A DNA stretch of 28,030 bases from Chthonomonas sp. UBA2017 (GTDB lineage: Bacteria > Armatimonadota > Fimbriimonadia > Fimbriimonadales > Fimbriimonadaceae): assembly GCA_002335425.1 (NCBI GenBank), contig DDCB01000039.1:1-28030 (forward strand), read 5' to 3'. A program made the position numbers and the translations under genes. Positions 24,731 through 28,030 of this stretch are shown here, in pieces. The notes under the pieces are model-generated. The model did not search any database, was not told where the DNA came from, and saw only the letters and a list, made by a program, of their open reading frames with translations. Within the stretch, counting starts at the first letter, position 1; every line of letters begins with the position of its first letter.

Positions 24731-25894
24731 TTAGTTTCCGGCCCGATTGAGAATTGGAACTAAGGTTTGATTCATATAGGAAAATGACCACCCATTGTCT
24801 TGCGGAGGTCCGCCAGAATTGCATGTGACAGCTATGGCTGTGCCATCGGCACGGAGCATAATGGCGGCGTTACAACCTTCAAGGTCTCCGCCATGCAGGA
24901 TCGTGAAGCCTCCTCTCGATTCAGGGATGATGGTGAATCCAAGTCCCGTGTAGTAGGAACCACTTTGAGCTGTCGGCGGTGCCGCAGTAACCTGCCGTTG
25001 AATTTCAGGTCCGAGGAGCTTTGGCAGAGCTCTAAGGAACTTCGTCAGCGCGTCTGCGCTCATGACCCATCCACCGTGGGCATCCATACTTTCGAGAGCG
25101 TAAGCGCCGTCGGGGAGCGCAACTCTTTTTCGAGCATCTTCTGGGTAAAGAGAGAATCCAGTTCTACCCACAAGATCCCAGTAAGCCGTTTCATTGTCTC
25201 GTAACTTTCTACTACTACCAATGAATGCCTCATCGGGCTTGATTCCTGCTGGTGCAAGCACCGCGGTCCTCACGAACTCCTCATAGGGCTTGCCAGAAAC
25301 CTTTTCAATCACGCTCCCCAGAATCAAGTACCCGGCATTTGAGTACCGGAACTGAGCGCCGGGCGCGGAAGCCAGAACCTGAGTCGTGAAAGCAAGCTCT
25401 GCCAGAGAACGAGGTGAGATTGGCATTTTCAGGCCAAATTTCGCACTGGCATTGAACTGGTCGAAGAGAAACGCATCGCTACCAAATCCTCCCGCGTGAC
25501 AGAGAAGCTGACGTGCGGTAATAGACCGCATGGCAGCTTGCTTAGGGACTATGGGTCTCTTGCGATCCTTGTTGAGGACGTCGAGAACTGGCTCATCAAG
25601 CCTCAACTTTCCTGCTTGGACCAGAGTCAAAACCGCAACAGCGGTGATGGGCTTTGAGACGCTGGCAATGCGGTTTGTCGTTGCGGTGGTGTAGGGAGTC
25701 CCCTTGATATCTTTCACACCGAATGGAACAGAAATGGTGCCATCACCATGGGTGACTAAGAGAGCCCCGCCACGTGCGCGTCGAGCTCGCATGTGGCTTG
25801 CGAACGATGTCTCAACTTGATTCACCGTTGCGGGCGAAAAGCCATCGGTCGGCGAAAGTCCAAGAGCGATTGTTGCAAGAAGTGTGAAGACCAT
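24731..25894 (-). CDS. Secreted serine hydrolase, beta-lactamase/DD-peptidase (S12) family
   Basis: The 387-residue protein has a short signal peptide (MVFTLLATIALGLSPTDG) and the three motifs of penicillin-binding-type serine hydrolases: S-x-x-K as Ser78-Val-Ser-Lys81, Y-x-N as Tyr184-Ser-Asn186, and His334-Gly-Gly in place of K-T-G. The domain length fits class C beta-lactamase-like esterases and D-aminopeptidases; resistance cannot be inferred from sequence. GGGGA lies three to four bases before the ATG. Base composition is lower in G+C than the core genes (30 of 60 in 25681-25740), and the gene lies between two direct copies of a 60-bp sequence, which suggests acquisition or rearrangement. 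Confidence 0.9.
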   Translation of the reverse strand: MVFTLLATIALGLSPTDGFSPATVNQVETSFASHMRARRARGGALLVTHGDGTISVPFGVKDIKGTPYTTATTNRIASVSKPITAVAVLTLVQAGKLRLDEPVLDVLNKDRKRPIVPKQAAMRSITARQLLCHAGGFGSDAFLFDQFNASAKFGLKMPISPRSLAELAFTTQVLASAPGAQFRYSNAGYLILGSVIEKVSGKPYEEFVRTAVLAPAGIKPDEAFIGSSRKLRDNETAYWDLVGRTGFSLYPEDARKRVALPDGAYALESMDAHGGWVMSADALTKFLRALPKLLGPEIQRQVTAAPPTAQSGSYYTGLGFTIIPESRGGFTILHGGDLEGCNAAIMLRADGTAIAVTCNSGGPPQDNGWSFSYMNQTLVPILNRAGN

Positions 25895-26008
25895 AATTCC
25901 CCAGGCGAAGAGATTTAGTGTATCACATCATCGTCGAAGGGTGACCTTCCGATGCAACTTCCGCCTTGTAGAGGAACTGGACAGATCGAAAGGGTCGCCC
26001 TTGAACTT

Positions 26009-26195
26009 CTGAATGCTTGTACTTTGATCACAACAAGGCTGTGGATGATGAGGGCATTAAATACGGACCTGCGGAACAAGATGGTAAGCCTGTCGAGAGA
26101 ACCGAGGTTGATTTTGCCGAAATCCGGAAACCTCTTGGACGAACAACTCGAAACTGCCCTCACCGACATCTGGCAAGCTTTAAAAGAGCCTAGTG
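26009..26195 (+). pseudogene. Coding remnant, frameshifted, with copy 2 of the repeat
   Basis: One frame reads a plausible protein end: ECLYFDHNKAVDDEGIKYG, then EQDGKPVERTEVDFAEIRKP, after a stop at 26006-26008, so it has no start. At the repeat the reading shifts: relative to copy 1 there is one extra base in AAATCCGG, and the DEQLETALTDIWQ ending lies in another frame. This is what a broken gene end would look like. Upstream of the repeat it is not similar to the 24177 ORF. Product family unknown. Confidence 0.35.
26117..26176 (+). repeat. 60-bp direct repeat, copy 2
   Basis: Positions 26137-26176 are identical to 24521-24560 (40 bp) and the 20 bases before are similar with one indel. Same orientation as copy 1 and about 1.6 kb away. 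Confidence 0.85.
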
Positions 26196-26231
26196 ATCCC
26201 GTGACTCTCGGCGCTCAAGTGCGAAAGGCAC

Positions 26232-27614
26232 CTAGGTCTTTGGGCTATCGATGTTGGCTCCAAATGACTTCATCTCAGCCACGAGTTTAGCAAAGTCCTC
26301 GATGGTGTACTCCTGCTTTCGGAGCAGGCGGAAACTGGTCTTGGGAGCCAATTCCGCAGGCGCAAGTAGAAAATCGTATAGTTGCTCGATCGATCTCTTA
26401 AAGAGCGCAAGGACTTCCTTCTGCCAGGCCTCATCCTCCGGTGCGAGACCCTTAAGATAAACCTGATAAGCCTCTAGCGTTTTAGCCAATGCCTCTCGCT
26501 TGCCGAACTCCAATTGCCGATCTCGAGTATGGGCGTATTGGCTCGCGGAGAACCATATCCCGAAGATTACGGGCGGGACAATAAAAATTTTTGTGAGAAT
26601 CGAGTGCTCAAAGGAGCCATCACCCTTGGCGATTCTGGCTAGATAGTCTGCCGGAAGAATCTTCGAAAAGGCTTCGGGCGCTACGATGAAGACGGATGAA
26701 AGTAGCGCGACAGCGACGAAAACGAAGAGCACTACGCACCAAACAACTGCAATCCACTGGGCATTTCTCCGCTTTGCAGCCCACTGTTCTGCAAGGGCAG
26801 CCGTTGTCGCATCAAACAGGATATCTCGTGCGCGTTCGCTAATCTCCTTTAGATCTTTCTCCAGCTCGCCTCGAAAAGCTTGGTGAGTTTTAACCTCCTC
26901 TTGTTCCGTCTCGGCTAATCTGTCAAGGTTTTCCTTGATTTCCTCGGCCGCCCTTTCCATGGCAAGAGCATGGTTCGCTGCCGTCTGAGCAGAATCTCGA
27001 TGGCGCTTCGCTTCGCCTCGATAATTACCAGCAGTCTCGGCTTCCTTCGCGGCTGCTTTAGCGTGTTTGCCGGCATCTTTTTTGCTCTCCTCCGCCTCCT
27101 GTTTGGCCGTTTCCGCACTGCCAGCGTCAGCATTGGCTTTCTCAGCAGATTTCTGAGCGGCAGATTGGGAAGTCTCTGTCTTTCCGGCAGCAGCTGAGGC
27201 CCTCTTCGCGGCCTGTTCTGCTTCCGAAACGGCAGTAAGACCCGATTGGAGCCTGGGACCAATTCGCTCAACTGCCGCAGCTTGCAGAATTCCGAGGAGT
27301 ACAGGCCTCTGGTCCAGAACACTCTTCATCGCGCTGTCAATCCTTGCCAGGTCTCCAGTCGGCGCCGATTCTACGAGCCGGCAAAGAGTCTGCAAAGAAT
27401 CCATCAGCCACCTGGGCAGCTCGTCAACTTTAACCGCACGCTGGCTCACGTGCTCCTGCACTGTCTGTAGATCTGCAAGCAGCCGAATCCTGTGGTCCTC
27501 AGCTGCCCTGGTCAAATCTGACTCGCCAGTTGTGGACGATCGCTGGGCGATGATCTGTGCAACCTTATTCGACTCGCTTAGGACTGCAATTGCATTTCTG
27601 ATCTCCTTAGTCAT
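26232..27614 (-). CDS. Coiled-coil membrane protein with two C-terminal-half membrane segments
   Basis: This 460-residue protein has no signal peptide. Residues 1-120 are mixed helical. Residues ~126-265 are an Ala/Glu/Lys-rich coiled coil (EAEQAAKRASAAAGKTE through AMERAAEEIKENLDRLAETE). Two membrane segments follow at ~287-311 (IAVVWCVVLFVFVAVALLSS) and ~340-357 (LTKIFIVPPVIFGIWFSA), then a cytoplasmic region (QYAHTRDRQLEFGKREALAK, EAYQVYLKGL, ALFKRSIEQLYDFLL) that resembles the Y-x(n)-AL-x-x-Y/F-x-x-Y helix after paired membrane segments in many island-borne proteins. I cannot name a family or function. Sampled G+C is 32 of 60 (26461-26520). Its start overlaps the end of the small ORF upstream, suggesting a two-gene unit. 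Confidence 0.75.
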   Translation of the reverse strand: MTKEIRNAIAVLSESNKVAQIIAQRSSTTGESDLTRAAEDHRIRLLADLQTVQEHVSQRAVKVDELPRWLMDSLQTLCRLVESAPTGDLARIDSAMKSVLDQRPVLLGILQAAAVERIGPRLQSGLTAVSEAEQAAKRASAAAGKTETSQSAAQKSAEKANADAGSAETAKQEAEESKKDAGKHAKAAAKEAETAGNYRGEAKRHRDSAQTAANHALAMERAAEEIKENLDRLAETEQEEVKTHQAFRGELEKDLKEISERARDILFDATTAALAEQWAAKRRNAQWIAVVWCVVLFVFVAVALLSSVFIVAPEAFSKILPADYLARIAKGDGSFEHSILTKIFIVPPVIFGIWFSASQYAHTRDRQLEFGKREALAKTLEAYQVYLKGLAPEDEAWQKEVLALFKRSIEQLYDFLLAPAELAPKTSFRLLRKQEYTIEDFAKLVAEMKSFGANIDSPKT

Positions 27615-27828
27615 TGCGCGGCCCCCAAGTTACTTCTGCATTTCGGAGGTATGCCTGGTCTTCCAAGATCGTAAGTTCCTCAAAACTAGACATCGAGTTT
27701 GGTGGAGTCGACAGCATTTCGTATTTCGCAGCTCCTCCGTCTTCAGGATGCAGGTGTGGAAGCCTCGCTCCAATGCAAACCGCCCTTGTGCAGCATGAAT
27801 AGGTAACATTAACGCGCCAAAGTGTCAT
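27607..27828 (-). CDS. Small protein translationally coupled to the coiled-coil membrane protein
   Basis: This 73-codon frame starts at ATG 27828 without a clear ribosome site and ends with TAA overlapping the ATG of the coiled-coil gene (ATGACTAA). The product (ARLPHLHPEDGGAAKYEM, then MSSFEELTILEDQAYLRNAE) has ordinary protein composition and no recognised motif. An internal ATG is possible (MSSFEELTI). The overlap favours a real coupled gene, but the size and missing ribosome site keep confidence moderate. Confidence 0.4.
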   Translation of the reverse strand: MTLWRVNVTYSCCTRAVCIGARLPHLHPEDGGAAKYEMLSTPPNSMSSFEELTILEDQAYLRNAEVTWGPRND

Positions 27829-28030
27829 GTGCTATGAAAATGGTACCCGAGCGAGCTTGCGGAATTGTCAGAGGATTGTGTTACGGTTACCGACTGAAGA
27901 CCCCCAATCGTCCACCTAGTTGGAGGAGCGCGGCGGCGTCGCACAATTTGTAACCACGGAGCATGGCAGCCCCGCCGCCCGGCCCGGAGGCCACTCCCCA
28001 GGTTGGGCGGACGCCCCTTGTGGGCGTCCG
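27829..28030. other. Non-coding end of window with terminal hairpin
   Basis: No gene is supported. The last bases form a perfect hairpin: CGGACGCCC (28008-28016), loop CTTGT, GGGCGTCCG (28022-28030). If a T-run follows beyond the edge it is a terminator of a gene to the right; otherwise it may be part of a dispersed intergenic repeat. The stretch should also hold the promoter of the minus-strand pair at 27828. Confidence 0.5.

Noticed and set aside
25060..25257. Small minus-strand ORF (65 residues) inside the serine hydrolase gene
   Set aside because: It overlaps the hydrolase coding frame with an intact S-x-x-K, Y-x-N and H-G-G set, and has no motif of its own.
24502..26176. Insertion sequence bounded by the 60-bp repeats
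   Set aside because: The repeats are direct, not inverted, and no transposase is encoded between them; called a flanking repeat only.

Overview
The window looks like chromosomal DNA of an Armatimonadota bacterium, probably of the Fimbriimonadia type. This is inferred from gene style, not from a marker gene. The clues are high G+C, secreted proteins ending in paired dockerin-like EF-hand loops with the signature NEITNADYSIWA, a PEP-CTERM protein and a bacterial tricorn protease. No rRNA, tRNA, CRISPR array or complete insertion sequence was seen.

Layout. Positions 1-2211 (minus) hold the N-terminal 737 codons of a secreted repeat protein that runs off the left edge, downstream of a comM/yifB-type AAA+ ATPase gene (minus). 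Then come a tricorn protease, a secreted HAF-repeat/dockerin-like protein and a small lipoprotein, each followed by a clear hairpin terminator. From 9830 to 14049 lies a co-directional group: DinB-family protein, membrane protein with a degenerate class III cyclase domain, lipB, leuD and a DUF192 lipoprotein. A PEP-CTERM protein (minus) converges on it at a shared terminator. A 44-residue lipoprotein and a three-gene ABC exporter operon (ATPase, permease, TPR protein with a His/Asp tail) follow. Next are a secreted PQQ-type sugar dehydrogenase with dockerin-like tail, msrB, a divergent FAD oxidoreductase, a YceI protein with a small membrane partner, and a dihydrolipoamide acyltransferase (E2). 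The E2 gene converges on the membrane-protein gene with overlapping stop codons inside one hairpin.

From about 24005 to the right end the character changes. G+C falls (two sampled 60-base lines are 50% and 53%, against 57-77% in three lines elsewhere), spacers are longer and contain broken coding remnants. A secreted serine hydrolase gene lies between two direct copies of a roughly 60-bp sequence. Beyond it is a two-gene unit of a small ORF and a long coiled-coil protein with two membrane segments. This is the most accessory-like part and the best candidate for something undescribed.

Functional links: LipB makes the octanoyl-protein precursor of the lipoyl group that E2 needs on its Lys42; MsrB and perhaps the YceI protein fit stress or repair; the secreted proteins share a C-terminal module that is probably a surface or sorting tail.
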